This document shows positions 33,809 to 42,630 of a stretch of 64,000 bases of DNA, piece after piece (within the stretch, counting starts at the first letter, position 1; each line of letters starts with the position of its first letter). The position numbers and the translations under genes are program-made. This DNA is from Vibrio splendidus (GTDB taxonomy: Bacteria > Pseudomonadota > Gammaproteobacteria > Enterobacterales > Vibrionaceae): the NCBI RefSeq assembly GCF_003345295.1, contig NZ_CP031055.1:434001-498000 (forward strand), given 5' to 3'. The notes beneath the pieces are model-generated. The model was not told the DNA's origin. It did no database searches and saw only the letters and a program-made list of their open reading frames with translations.

Positions 33809-35149
33809 ATGATTACAATAAAGAAGGGTTTGGATCTTCCTATCGCAGGAACTCCATCCCAGGTGATTAATGATGGTAAGTCCATCACTAAAGTCGCCTT
33901 GCTTGGCGAAGAGTACGTTGGTATGCGTCCTACGATGTATGCTCGCGTTGGTGATGAAGTGAAGAAAGGCCAAGTTCTTTTTGCAGATAAAAAGAACCCA
34001 GGTGTTGTATTTACTTCTCCAGCAAGCGGTAAAGTTATTGAAGTGAACCGTGGTGCTAAGCGTGTTCTTCAATCAGTAGTGATTGAAGTAGCAGGCAATG
34101 AGCAAATCACGTTCAATAGCTATGAAGCTAACCAACTAGTAGGCCTTGACCGTGAAACGGTTAAAGCTCAGTTAGTTGAGTCTGGCGCATGGACCGCTTT
34201 GCGAACTCGTCCGTTCAGCAAGGTTCCAGCAGTTGATTCTGAAACTCAGGCTATTTTTGTTACTGCTATGGATACTAATCCGCTAGCAGCTGAGCCAGAA
34301 TTAATCATTAACGAGCAGTCTGATGCTTTCGTTGCTGGTTTAGATCTTCTTTCAACTCTGACTAACGGTAAAGTGTACGTTTGTAAAAAAGGTACTAGCT
34401 TACCTCGTTCAGCTCAGTCTAACGTTGAAGAACATGTTTTTGATGGCCCACACCCTGCAGGTCTTGCAGGCACGCATATGCATTACCTGTATCCGGTAAA
34501 TGCACAAAATGTAGCGTGGAGCATTAACTACCAAGACGTGATCGCATTCGGTAAGCTTTTCCTTACTGGTGAGATTTACTCTGAGCGCGTTGTTTCTCTG
34601 GCTGGTCCAGTAGTTAACAACCCTCGTCTAGTTCGTACTCAAATTGGTGCTAGCCTTGAAGAGTTGACGGACAGCGAGTTGATGCCAGGTGAAGTTCGCC
34701 TGATCTCAGGTTCAGTGCTATCTGGTGTTCACGCTTCAGGTCCACATGCTTACCTTGGCCGTTACCATCAACAAGTTTCGGTTCTTCGTGAAGGTCGTGA
34801 TAAAGAGCTATTCGGCTGGGCTATGCCTGGTAAGAACAAGTTCTCTGTTACTCGTTCATTCCTTGGTCACGTGTTTAAAGGTCAGTTGTTCAATATGACA
34901 ACGACAACGAACGGTAGTGATCGCTCTATGGTTCCAATTGGTAACTACGAGAAAGTAATGCCATTAGATATGGAGCCTACTTTGCTGCTTCGCGATCTAT
35001 GCGCTGGTGACGTTGATAGTGCACAAGCACTTGGTGCGCTAGAGCTAGATGAAGAAGATTTAGCACTGTGTACCTTTGTATGTCCTGGTAAGTACGAGTA
35101 CGGTCAGTTACTTCGTGAATGCCTAGATACAATTGTGAAGGAAGGGTAA
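33809..35149 (+). CDS. nqrA: Na+-translocating NADH:quinone reductase subunit A
   Basis: Peripheral cytoplasmic subunit of the sodium-pumping NADH:ubiquinone oxidoreductase, thought to help shape the quinone site. 446 residues; MITIKKGLDLPIAGTPSQVI and GPHPAGLAGTHMH, GRYHQQVSVLREGRDKELFGWAMPGKNKFS match V. cholerae NqrA nearly throughout. I chose the ATG at 33809, which gives the family N-terminus, over an upstream in-frame codon at 33797. First gene of nqrABCDEF, with nqrB starting six bases after the stop. Confidence 0.97.
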   Translation: MITIKKGLDLPIAGTPSQVINDGKSITKVALLGEEYVGMRPTMYARVGDEVKKGQVLFADKKNPGVVFTSPASGKVIEVNRGAKRVLQSVVIEVAGNEQITFNSYEANQLVGLDRETVKAQLVESGAWTALRTRPFSKVPAVDSETQAIFVTAMDTNPLAAEPELIINEQSDAFVAGLDLLSTLTNGKVYVCKKGTSLPRSAQSNVEEHVFDGPHPAGLAGTHMHYLYPVNAQNVAWSINYQDVIAFGKLFLTGEIYSERVVSLAGPVVNNPRLVRTQIGASLEELTDSELMPGEVRLISGSVLSGVHASGPHAYLGRYHQQVSVLREGRDKELFGWAMPGKNKFSVTRSFLGHVFKGQLFNMTTTTNGSDRSMVPIGNYEKVMPLDMEPTLLLRDLCAGDVDSAQALGALELDEEDLALCTFVCPGKYEYGQLLRECLDTIVKEG

Positions 35150-35154
35150 TTTTC

Positions 35155-36399
35155 ATGGGCCTTAAAAAGTTTATTGAAGACATCGAGCATCATTTTGAAC
35201 CAGGTGGTAAACACGAAACGTGGTTTGCGCTTTACGAAGCAGCAGCAACACTTTTCTACACACCAGGTACTGTTACAAAGAAAAGCTCGCATGTCCGTGA
35301 TAGCGTTGATTTAAAACGTATCATGATCATGGTTTGGCTTGCGGTATTCCCAGCAATGTTCTGGGGTATGTACAACGCAGGTGGTCAGGCTATCGCAGCA
35401 CTAAACCACATGTATTCAGGTGCAGAACTAGTTTCTATCATTGATGGTAACTGGCACTACTGGCTAACCGAAATGCTTGGAGCCTCCTTAGGGGCCGATG
35501 CAGGTTGGGGCAGTAAGATGCTCTTGGGTGCGACTTACTTCTTACCTATCTACGCAACGGTATTTATCGTTGGTGGTTTCTGGGAAGTACTGTTCTGTAT
35601 GGTGCGTAAGCACGAAGTCAACGAAGGTTTCTTTGTTACTTCTATCTTATTTGCGCTTATCGTTCCGCCAACGCTTCCTCTATGGCAAGCAGCACTAGGT
35701 ATTACCTTTGGTGTTGTTGTTGCGAAAGAGATCTTCGGTGGTACGGGTCGTAACTTCTTGAACCCTGCTCTTGCTGGTCGTGCGTTCCTGTTCTTTGCAT
35801 ACCCTGCACAGATTTCAGGTGACGTAGTTTGGACTGCTGCAGATGGCTTCTCTGGTGCAACTGCTCTTAGCCAATGGGCTCAAGGCGGCGGTAGTGCACT
35901 AATGAACGTAACATCAGGTGAAGCTATCACTTGGATGGACGCATTCATTGGTAACATTCCAGGTTCTATCGGTGAAGTTTCAACGCTTGCACTTATGATT
36001 GGTGCAGCAATGATTGTTTACATGGGCATTGCTTCATGGCGCATCATTGCGGGTGTAATGATCGGTATGGTTGCAGTATCAACACTATTTAACGTGATTG
36101 GTTCTGACACTAATGCAATGTTCAGCATGCCTTGGCATTGGCACCTAGTTCTAGGTGGCTTCGCATTCGGTATGTTCTTCATGGCGACTGACCCGGTATC
36201 AGCTTCATTTACCAATAAAGGTAAGTGGTGGTACGGCATCCTAATCGGCGCAATGTGTGTAATGATTCGTGTAGTTAACCCTGCATACCCAGAAGGCATG
36301 ATGCTTGCGATTCTATTCGCAAACCTATTTGCTCCTCTGTTTGACCACGTTGTAATCGAGAAGAACATTAAGCGGAGACTAGCGCGCTATGGCAAGTAA
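35155..36399 (+). CDS. nqrB: Na+-NQR subunit B
   Basis: Integral membrane subunit with about ten hydrophobic segments that carries riboflavin and a covalently bound FMN and forms the sodium path. The FMN is attached by a phosphoester to Thr236, visible in the SGATALS motif. 414 residues from the ATG at 35155, which follows a GAAGGG ribosome site; the frame is open further upstream but MGLKKFIEDIEHHFEPGG is the family start. The gene overlaps nqrC by 11 bp. Confidence 0.97.
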   Translation: MGLKKFIEDIEHHFEPGGKHETWFALYEAAATLFYTPGTVTKKSSHVRDSVDLKRIMIMVWLAVFPAMFWGMYNAGGQAIAALNHMYSGAELVSIIDGNWHYWLTEMLGASLGADAGWGSKMLLGATYFLPIYATVFIVGGFWEVLFCMVRKHEVNEGFFVTSILFALIVPPTLPLWQAALGITFGVVVAKEIFGGTGRNFLNPALAGRAFLFFAYPAQISGDVVWTAADGFSGATALSQWAQGGGSALMNVTSGEAITWMDAFIGNIPGSIGEVSTLALMIGAAMIVYMGIASWRIIAGVMIGMVAVSTLFNVIGSDTNAMFSMPWHWHLVLGGFAFGMFFMATDPVSASFTNKGKWWYGILIGAMCVMIRVVNPAYPEGMMLAILFANLFAPLFDHVVIEKNIKRRLARYGK

Positions 36400-37156
36400 T
36401 AACGATAGCATTAAAAAGACGCTGTTTGTTGTTATCGCATTGAGCCTAGTGTGCTCAATCATCGTTTCAACAGCTGCAGTTGTTCTTAAACCTAAGCAAC
36501 AAGCTAACGCAGTTCTGGATCAGCAAACTAAGATCCTTGAAGTTGCGGGCATTGAACTTGCGGGTAATATCCCAGCACTGTACGCAGAGAACATCGAACC
36601 TCGTCTAGTTGATTTCGCTACTGGCGATTTCGTTGACGGCGACGCTGCTGCATACGACCAACGTAAAGCGGCAAAAGATCCGGCTCAGTCAATCAAGCTT
36701 TCAGCTGAAGATGACATCGCTAAGATCATTCGTCGTGCTAACACGGGTACGGTATACCTAGTGAAAGATGGCGCTGAAACTTCTAAAGTTATCATCCCTG
36801 TTCACGGTAACGGTCTATGGTCAATGATGTACGCATTCGTTGCGGTAGAAACTGATGGCAACACAGTTTCTGGTATCACTTACTACGAGCAAGGTGAAAC
36901 TCCTGGACTTGGTGGTGAAGTTGAGAACCCAACTTGGCGCGCTCAATTCGTTGGTAAGAAATTATTCGACGAAAACCACAAACCTGCTATCCAGGTTGTT
37001 AAAGGTGGCGCTCCTCAAGGTTCTGAGCACGGTGTAGATGGCCTTTCTGGTGCAACACTGACCAGCGTTGGTGTTCAACATACATTTGACTTCTGGTTAG
37101 GTGATATGGGCTTTGGTCCGTTCCTAGCAAAAGTTCGTGACGGAGGTCTGAACTAA
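36389..37156 (+). CDS. nqrC: Na+-NQR subunit C
   Basis: Membrane-anchored subunit with one N-terminal transmembrane helix (about residues 12-33) and a soluble domain exposed to the periplasm that holds the second covalent FMN. The attachment threonine is Thr223 in GLSGATLTSVG. 255 residues. It overlaps nqrB by 11 bp and nqrD by one base. Flavin transfer requires ApbE, encoded downstream. Confidence 0.97.
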   Translation: MASNNDSIKKTLFVVIALSLVCSIIVSTAAVVLKPKQQANAVLDQQTKILEVAGIELAGNIPALYAENIEPRLVDFATGDFVDGDAAAYDQRKAAKDPAQSIKLSAEDDIAKIIRRANTGTVYLVKDGAETSKVIIPVHGNGLWSMMYAFVAVETDGNTVSGITYYEQGETPGLGGEVENPTWRAQFVGKKLFDENHKPAIQVVKGGAPQGSEHGVDGLSGATLTSVGVQHTFDFWLGDMGFGPFLAKVRDGGLN

Positions 37157-37788
37157 TGTCTAGTGCAAAAGAAATTAAAAAGAGCATCTTAGCGCCTGTG
37201 TTGGATAACAACCCAATTGCGCTACAGGTTCTTGGTGTGTGTTCTGCTCTTGCGGTAACCACTAAGCTAGAAACTGCATTTGTTATGACTATCGCGGTAA
37301 TGTTCGTTACTGCTCTGTCTAACTTCTTCGTTTCTTTGATCCGTAACCACATTCCTAACAGTGTGCGTATCATCGTTCAGATGGCAATTATCGCATCATT
37401 AGTAATCGTGGTAGACCAAGTGCTTAAAGCATACTTATACGATATCTCTAAGCAGCTATCTGTATTCGTTGGCCTAATCATTACTAACTGTATTGTAATG
37501 GGTCGTGCTGAAGCATTCGCAATGAAGTCTGCGCCAATCCCATCTTTCATCGATGGTCTTGGTAACGGTCTTGGTTACGGTTTCGTTCTTATCACTGTTG
37601 GTTTCTTCCGTGAGCTTCTAGGCTCTGGCAAACTATTTGGTATGGAAGTACTACCTCTAGTGAGCAACGGTGGTTGGTATCAGCCAAACGGCTTGATGCT
37701 TCTAGCACCTTCTGCATTCTTCCTAATTGGTTTCTTGATTTGGGCAATTCGTGTGTTCAAACCAGAACAAGTAGAAGCGAAGGGGTAA
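37156..37788 (+). CDS. nqrD: Na+-NQR subunit D
   Basis: A 210-residue integral membrane subunit with six hydrophobic helices, forming with NqrE an inverted-repeat pair. Cys29 (VLGVCSALA) and Cys112 (ITNCIVMGRAEAFAM) are at the positions known to ligate the intramembrane iron or 2Fe-2S centre together with two cysteines of NqrE. It is related to RnfE. Confidence 0.97.
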   Translation: MSSAKEIKKSILAPVLDNNPIALQVLGVCSALAVTTKLETAFVMTIAVMFVTALSNFFVSLIRNHIPNSVRIIVQMAIIASLVIVVDQVLKAYLYDISKQLSVFVGLIITNCIVMGRAEAFAMKSAPIPSFIDGLGNGLGYGFVLITVGFFRELLGSGKLFGMEVLPLVSNGGWYQPNGLMLLAPSAFFLIGFLIWAIRVFKPEQVEAKG

Positions 37789-37795
37789 GGTAGTC

Positions 37796-38392
37796 ATGGA
37801 ACATTATATTAGTCTGCTAGTTAAATCGATTTTCATCGAAAACATGGCGCTTTCTTTCTTCCTAGGTATGTGTACATTCCTAGCGGTTTCTAAGAAAGTT
37901 AAAACTTCTTTTGGTCTTGGTGTTGCGGTAGTTGTAGTACTTACAATCGCTGTTCCTGTAAACAACCTTGTTTACACACACATCCTAAAAGAAAATGCAC
38001 TTGTTGCCGGTGTCGATTTAAGTTTCCTTAACTTCATCGCATTCATCGGTGTTATCGCTGCACTTGTACAAATCCTAGAGATGGTTCTAGACCGTTTCTT
38101 CCCACCTTTGTACAACGCACTAGGTATCTTCCTTCCATTGATCACAGTTAACTGTGCAATCTTTGGTGGTGTATCTTTCATGGTAACTCGTGACTACAAC
38201 TTTGCTGAATCTGTTGTTTACGGCTTCGGTTCTGGTGTGGGTTGGATGTTAGCTATCGTTGCTCTTGCGGGTATCCGTGAGAAGATGAAGTACTCTGACG
38301 TACCTCCAGGTCTACGTGGCCTTGGTATCACGTTCATTACTGTTGGTCTGATGGCGTTAGGCTTTATGTCTTTCTCTGGTGTTCAACTGTAG
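37796..38392 (+). CDS. nqrE: Na+-NQR subunit E
   Basis: A 198-residue integral membrane subunit with six hydrophobic helices, partner of NqrD. Cys26 (FLGMCTFLAVS) and Cys120 (ITVNCAIFGG) are the expected ligands of the shared intramembrane iron centre. It follows nqrD by seven bases and is related to RnfA. Confidence 0.97.
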   Translation: MEHYISLLVKSIFIENMALSFFLGMCTFLAVSKKVKTSFGLGVAVVVVLTIAVPVNNLVYTHILKENALVAGVDLSFLNFIAFIGVIAALVQILEMVLDRFFPPLYNALGIFLPLITVNCAIFGGVSFMVTRDYNFAESVVYGFGSGVGWMLAIVALAGIREKMKYSDVPPGLRGLGITFITVGLMALGFMSFSGVQL

Positions 38393-38421
38393 GGTAAGCA
38401 CCCAGTAATAAGGAATAACAA

Positions 38422-39648
38422 ATGCAAAGCATTATTCTTGGCGTAGCGATGTTTACCATTATTGTATTGGCTCTAGTACTAGTGATTCTTTTCGCTAAGT
38501 CTAAGCTAGTACCATCAGGTGACATCACTATTGCTGTAAACGGCGACCCTGAAAAGGCGATCGTTACTCAACCTGGTAGCAAGCTACTTGGTGCCCTAGC
38601 TGGCGCTGGTATCTTCGTATCGTCTGCTTGTGGTGGCGGTGGCTCTTGTGGTCAGTGTCGTGTAAAAGTTAAGTCTGGTGGTGGCGACATCCTACCAACT
38701 GAACTTGATCACATCACCAAAGGCGAAGCTCGCGAAGGCGAACGTCTTGCATGTCAAGTTGCTATGAAAACTGACATGGAGATTGAGCTAGACGAAGACA
38801 TCTTTGGTGTTAAGAAGTGGGAATGTACAGTTATCTCTAATGATAACGAAGCTACTTTCATCAAAGAGCTAGCACTTGCTATCCCTGAAGGTGAAGAAGT
38901 TCCATTCCGCGCGGGTGGTTATATTCAGATTGAAGCTGAACCACATCACGTGAAATACGCAGATTACGATATTCCTGACGAATACCGTGGTGACTGGGAT
39001 AAGTTCAACTTGTTCCGTTACGAGTCTATCGTTAAAGAGCATTCGATTCGTGCTTACTCTATGGCTTCATACCCAGAAGAGAAAGGCATCATCAAGCTTA
39101 ACGTGCGTATCGCAACTCCGCCGCCAAACAATCCTGACGTAGCTCCTGGTGTGATGTCTTCATACATCTGGTCTCTTAAAGAAGGCGACAAATGTACTAT
39201 TTCTGGTCCATTTGGTGAGTTCTTTGCTAAAGACACAGACAATGAAATGGTATTCATCGGTGGTGGTGCAGGTATGGCGCCAATGCGTTCACATATCTTC
39301 GACCAACTTAAGCGTCTTAACTCTACTCGTAAGATGTCTTACTGGTACGGTGCACGTTCTAAGCGTGAGATGTTCTACATTGAAGATTTTGACGGCCTAG
39401 CGGCTGCAAACGAGAACTTCGTGTGGCACTGTGCACTGTCTGATCCTCAACCAGAGGACAACTGGGACGGTTACACAGGTTTCATCCACAACGTACTGTA
39501 CGAAAACTACCTGAAGGATCATGAAGCTCCTGAAGACTGTGAGTACTACATGTGTGGTCCACCGATGATGAACGCGGCTGTTATCGGCATGCTGAAAGAT
39601 CTTGGTGTAGAAGATGAAAACATTCTACTAGATGACTTCGGTGGTTAA
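38422..39648 (+). CDS. nqrF: Na+-NQR subunit F
   Basis: Electron-entry subunit that oxidises NADH. One N-terminal membrane helix is followed by a ferredoxin-like 2Fe-2S domain (Cys70, Cys76 and Cys79 in SACGGGGSCGQC, with a fourth in RLACQV) and a ferredoxin-reductase-like domain with the FAD motif SIRAYSMASYP and the NADH motif VFIGGGAGMAPMRSH. 408 residues. A hairpin terminator 20 bp after the stop ends the nqrA-F block before apbE. Confidence 0.97.
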   Translation: MQSIILGVAMFTIIVLALVLVILFAKSKLVPSGDITIAVNGDPEKAIVTQPGSKLLGALAGAGIFVSSACGGGGSCGQCRVKVKSGGGDILPTELDHITKGEAREGERLACQVAMKTDMEIELDEDIFGVKKWECTVISNDNEATFIKELALAIPEGEEVPFRAGGYIQIEAEPHHVKYADYDIPDEYRGDWDKFNLFRYESIVKEHSIRAYSMASYPEEKGIIKLNVRIATPPPNNPDVAPGVMSSYIWSLKEGDKCTISGPFGEFFAKDTDNEMVFIGGGAGMAPMRSHIFDQLKRLNSTRKMSYWYGARSKREMFYIEDFDGLAAANENFVWHCALSDPQPEDNWDGYTGFIHNVLYENYLKDHEAPEDCEYYMCGPPMMNAAVIGMLKDLGVEDENILLDDFGG

Positions 39649-39669
39649 TCCATTTAAGTGATTGATATT

Positions 39670-39695
39670 ATGGCTGACTCTTACGAGTCAGCCAT
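39670..39695 (+). terminator. Hairpin between nqrF and apbE
   Basis: ATGGCTGACTC pairs with GAGTCAGCCAT around TTAC, followed by TTGTTTTTC. Transcription would be attenuated here, so apbE and nqrM probably receive less transcript or use their own promoter in the roughly 125 bp that follow. Confidence 0.85.
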
Positions 39696-39822
39696 TTGTT
39701 TTTCTAAGACTACTCGTGACAACAAACTGGCTTATATAAGAAAGAGTAAGGCATTCAAAATACCTATTTTTTACTCTTATTTTTCCTTATATAAATCCTT
39801 AACCTTAAACAGGAGTAAGCAA

Positions 39823-40827
39823 GTGAGAATTTGGCTTGTTGCATTAACTTCTTTGATTTTTCTTGCGGGCTGTGATCAGGCAAGAGAGCAAGTGCATTTA
39901 AGTGGCCCTACAATGGGTACCAGTTACAATATTAAGTACATCAATGGTGCGGAATTTCCTGAGTCTAACGAAGTTCATACCGAGATCGACCGTCTGCTTG
40001 AAGAAGTGAATGATCAAATGTCGACCTACCGTGAAGACTCAGAACTGAGCCGTTTTAACCAGCATACAGGTGCCGACGCATTCGAAGTATCTGAACAAAC
40101 CGCTATTGTTGTGAAAGAAGCGATTCGTTTGAACGGTCTTACTGAAGGTGCATTGGATGTTACGGTTGGACCATTAGTTAACCTTTGGGGTTTTGGTCCT
40201 GAAGCTCGTCCTGAAGTGGTGCCTACAAATGAAGAGCTTGCGGCTCGCAAGGCTAAGGTTGGTATTCATCACTTAAGCGTTGAAGGTAATAAGCTAAGCA
40301 AAGACTTGCCTAACTTGTATGTTGACCTTTCAACTATCGCAAAAGGTTGGGGTGTGGATGTCGTTGCTGATTACCTTGATTCAATTGGTATTCATAATTA
40401 TATGGTTGAAGTAGGTGGTGAAATCCGCTTGAAGGGTTTAAACCGTGAAAGTGTGGGTTGGCGTATCGCCATAGAGAAGCCAACTGTCGACGAGCGCAAC
40501 ATTCAAGAGATCATCGAGCCGGGTGATATGGCGATCGCAACATCTGGTGACTACCGTAACTATTTTGAGCGCGATGGTGTTCGTTACTCACACATCATCA
40601 ATCCCGAAACAGGCAAGCCGCTTCATCATAAAGTGGTTTCTGTAACCGTTTTAAACCCGTCTTCAATGACTGCAGATGGCTTATCTACAGGCCTTATGGT
40701 CTTAGGTGAAGTAAGAGGAATGGAAATCGCTAACCAGCATAACATCCCAGCGTTTATGGTGGTTAAAACAGCAGATGGCTTTAAAGAAATTGCTTCAGAA
40801 GCATTTAAGCCATACTTAGGTAAATAA
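39823..40827 (+). CDS. apbE: FAD:protein FMN transferase
   Basis: Flavin transferase that attaches FMN from FAD to threonine in NqrB and NqrC. A 334-residue lipoprotein (lipid cysteine at residue 17, FLAGC) facing the periplasm. ApbE motifs are present: SGPTMGTSYNIKYI, ALDVTVGPLVNLWGFGP, VDLSTIAKGWGVD, MVEVGGEIRLKG and the metal/FAD-side SGDYRNYF...HIINPETG. The frame is open to 39658, but the GTG at 39823 follows AGGAG at ideal spacing and starts the lipoprotein signal, so I take it as the start. Confidence 0.95.
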   Translation: MRIWLVALTSLIFLAGCDQAREQVHLSGPTMGTSYNIKYINGAEFPESNEVHTEIDRLLEEVNDQMSTYREDSELSRFNQHTGADAFEVSEQTAIVVKEAIRLNGLTEGALDVTVGPLVNLWGFGPEARPEVVPTNEELAARKAKVGIHHLSVEGNKLSKDLPNLYVDLSTIAKGWGVDVVADYLDSIGIHNYMVEVGGEIRLKGLNRESVGWRIAIEKPTVDERNIQEIIEPGDMAIATSGDYRNYFERDGVRYSHIINPETGKPLHHKVVSVTVLNPSSMTADGLSTGLMVLGEVRGMEIANQHNIPAFMVVKTADGFKEIASEAFKPYLGK

Positions 40828-40843
40828 GGTAAGCGAGAGAATT

Positions 40844-41098
40844 ATGAATACATTTCTGATTACATTTGGTGTTTTTCTTGCAGTAATCGCAGCGATGTCT
40901 ATTGGCTATATTATCCAAAAGAAAGTTGTGAAGGGTAGCTGTGGTGGCTTAGGTGCTGTTGGTATTGATAAAGTATGTAACTGTCCTGAACCTTGTGATG
41001 CGCGCAAAAAGCGTGAAGCACGTGAAGCGTACCGCGAAGAGAAACTGGCTGAGCGTCAGCAAAAAGAAGCTTCTTGGAATAAAGATCGTATTGCTTAA
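40844..41098 (+). CDS. nqrM: Na+-NQR maturation protein NqrM
   Basis: An 84-residue protein of the family formerly called DUF539, needed for iron delivery to the NqrD/NqrE centre. One N-terminal membrane helix (LITFGVFLAVIAAMSIGYII) precedes four conserved cysteines at 33, 45, 47 and 51 (GSCGGLGAVGIDKVCNCPEPC) and a charged tail. It lies 16 bp after apbE and is clearly co-transcribed with it. Confidence 0.95.
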   Translation: MNTFLITFGVFLAVIAAMSIGYIIQKKVVKGSCGGLGAVGIDKVCNCPEPCDARKKREAREAYREEKLAERQQKEASWNKDRIA

Positions 41099-41149
41099 TT
41101 GCGATTAGCAGCAATAACGATTAGGAGCGAAACCTGCTCCTCAAAAAAC

Positions 41150-41181
41150 AAAGAGCCCAAGGTTAACACCTTGGGCTCTTT
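41150..41181 (+). terminator. Terminator of apbE-nqrM
   Basis: AAAGAGCCCAAGGT pairs with ACCTTGGGCTCTTT around TAAC, then TT and CATTTT. It lies between nqrM and the convergent diguanylate cyclase gene and may act in both directions. Confidence 0.9.
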
Positions 41182-41225
41182 TCATTTTAAAGGCTGACTC
41201 GATTCGTGCTCTAGGAAAGCAGGAG

Positions 41226-42467
41226 TTACTCATTAACGCGTTGAAGGTTATTACGAGCGCATATCAACTGGTTTCGACCTTGCTTTTTCGCGGTATAAAG
41301 TAGCTCGTCTGCTGCTTTGATTTGCTCGTCTAAAGAGCCTTCTTGGTCGGTCACGCCAATGCTCATGCTCACTTTAATCACATGTGAATCATGCTGCACT
41401 TCATGATTTTCAATTGCGACTCTCATCGACTCCAAGGTCTCTATAAAATCTTCAAATGGTTCGCATGACTGAATGCAAAACTCTTCGCCACCGAAGCGAG
41501 CCGCTAAATCATCTTTAAAGTGCTCTTTGATGATTTTACCAATCTCAATTAATACCGCGTCACCACCGTCGTGGCCGTAGGTATCATTCACCTTTTTAAA
41601 AAAGTCGATATCCATCATGGCGATACTGCGATGTTCGCAGCCTTTACATGTTTGATTGAATAGGTAGCGACGGTTCCAAAGTCCGGTCAGAGCATCCTCG
41701 TTTGCATGACGAAACAGCTCGTTGGTCGCTTCTTTCATATCGAGTAATTGGTGAATACGGCAGAAAAATTCTTCTTGGTTAAATGGCTTATAAAGGAAGT
41801 CGTTGGCGCCAGCTTTAAGGAAGCGAGCGGTCATTGTGCGATCATCACTGCCAGATAGGCCGAGAATAGCGAGTTGATTACGATCGTGTTGGACTCGAAT
41901 ATCACGGGTCATCGAAATGCCATCTTTGTTCGGCATGTCATGGTCGGTAACGACAAAAGTGATATCAGGATCGTTTTGAAGGAGCTCTAGTGCTTGCTCT
42001 CCATCTTCCGCTTGAATCGTCTGAATATATTGATGCTCAAGAAGTTGGACGACATATCGACGAACCACAGCAGAATCATCAACAACTAAAGCTTTATGGT
42101 ATCGGTTATTCGAGATTCGATTAACCAGAGGAAGTAAGTAACTGACTGACGACATGCTGTCTTTGAGGATGTAATCAAGCACACCTTTTGCGAGCACTTG
42201 CTCTCGAAGTGTGTTGTTGAACATGCCCGTGAGCACAATGATTTTTTGTTGATAGCCGAGTACCAAATCAATGATCTCACCATCTTGGCCATCGGGTAAG
42301 CAGTAATCGAGCACCGCACACAAGAAATCCGTCTCTTGCTCTAAGATAGCTTTGGCTTCTGCTACAGATTCAGCCAGTGAAACATCATAGCCATCATTTT
42401 TAAATTGCTGGTACAGGTAGTTTCTGAATGCACGACTGTCTTCTACTACTAGTATTTTCTCACTCAA
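41226..42467 (-). CDS. Response regulator with two receiver domains and a GGDEF domain
   Basis: Predicted diguanylate cyclase making c-di-GMP under phosphorelay control (PleD-like layout), 413 residues. The first receiver has phospho-acceptor Asp54 (DYCLPDG), the second Asp175 (TDHDMPNKDG) with the lysine in FLYKPF. The GGDEF domain has DALTGLWNRRYLF, MDIDFFKKVNDTYGHDGGD and an active-site GGEEF at 326-330. The inhibitory RxxD site just upstream appears degenerate (FKDD), suggesting weak product inhibition. No kinase gene is adjacent, so the partner is unknown. Confidence 0.93.
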   Translation of the reverse strand: MSEKILVVEDSRAFRNYLYQQFKNDGYDVSLAESVAEAKAILEQETDFLCAVLDYCLPDGQDGEIIDLVLGYQQKIIVLTGMFNNTLREQVLAKGVLDYILKDSMSSVSYLLPLVNRISNNRYHKALVVDDSAVVRRYVVQLLEHQYIQTIQAEDGEQALELLQNDPDITFVVTDHDMPNKDGISMTRDIRVQHDRNQLAILGLSGSDDRTMTARFLKAGANDFLYKPFNQEEFFCRIHQLLDMKEATNELFRHANEDALTGLWNRRYLFNQTCKGCEHRSIAMMDIDFFKKVNDTYGHDGGDAVLIEIGKIIKEHFKDDLAARFGGEEFCIQSCEPFEDFIETLESMRVAIENHEVQHDSHVIKVSMSIGVTDQEGSLDEQIKAADELLYTAKKQGRNQLICARNNLQRVNE

Positions 42468-42589
42468 AAGCTATCCCTACTTATAGACTAAATACTCCTT
42501 AACAATACTATCAGAATAGTAGGCGGCTATTGAAGAGAAACCTCTTGAGCTGGACTCCAGATCATTTTAAATCTGAGAATAATTGATTA

Positions 42590-42609
42590 TACTGTTCATA
42601 GATCCAGTT
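42590..42609. promoter_or_regulatory. LexA box upstream of dinB
   Basis: TACTGTTCATAGATCCAGTT matches CTGT-N8-ACAG with one mismatch (CCAG). It lies 21-40 bp before the dinB ATG. Confidence 0.75.
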
Positions 42610-42630
42610 GTAAGGTTGAATTATTCCTAA

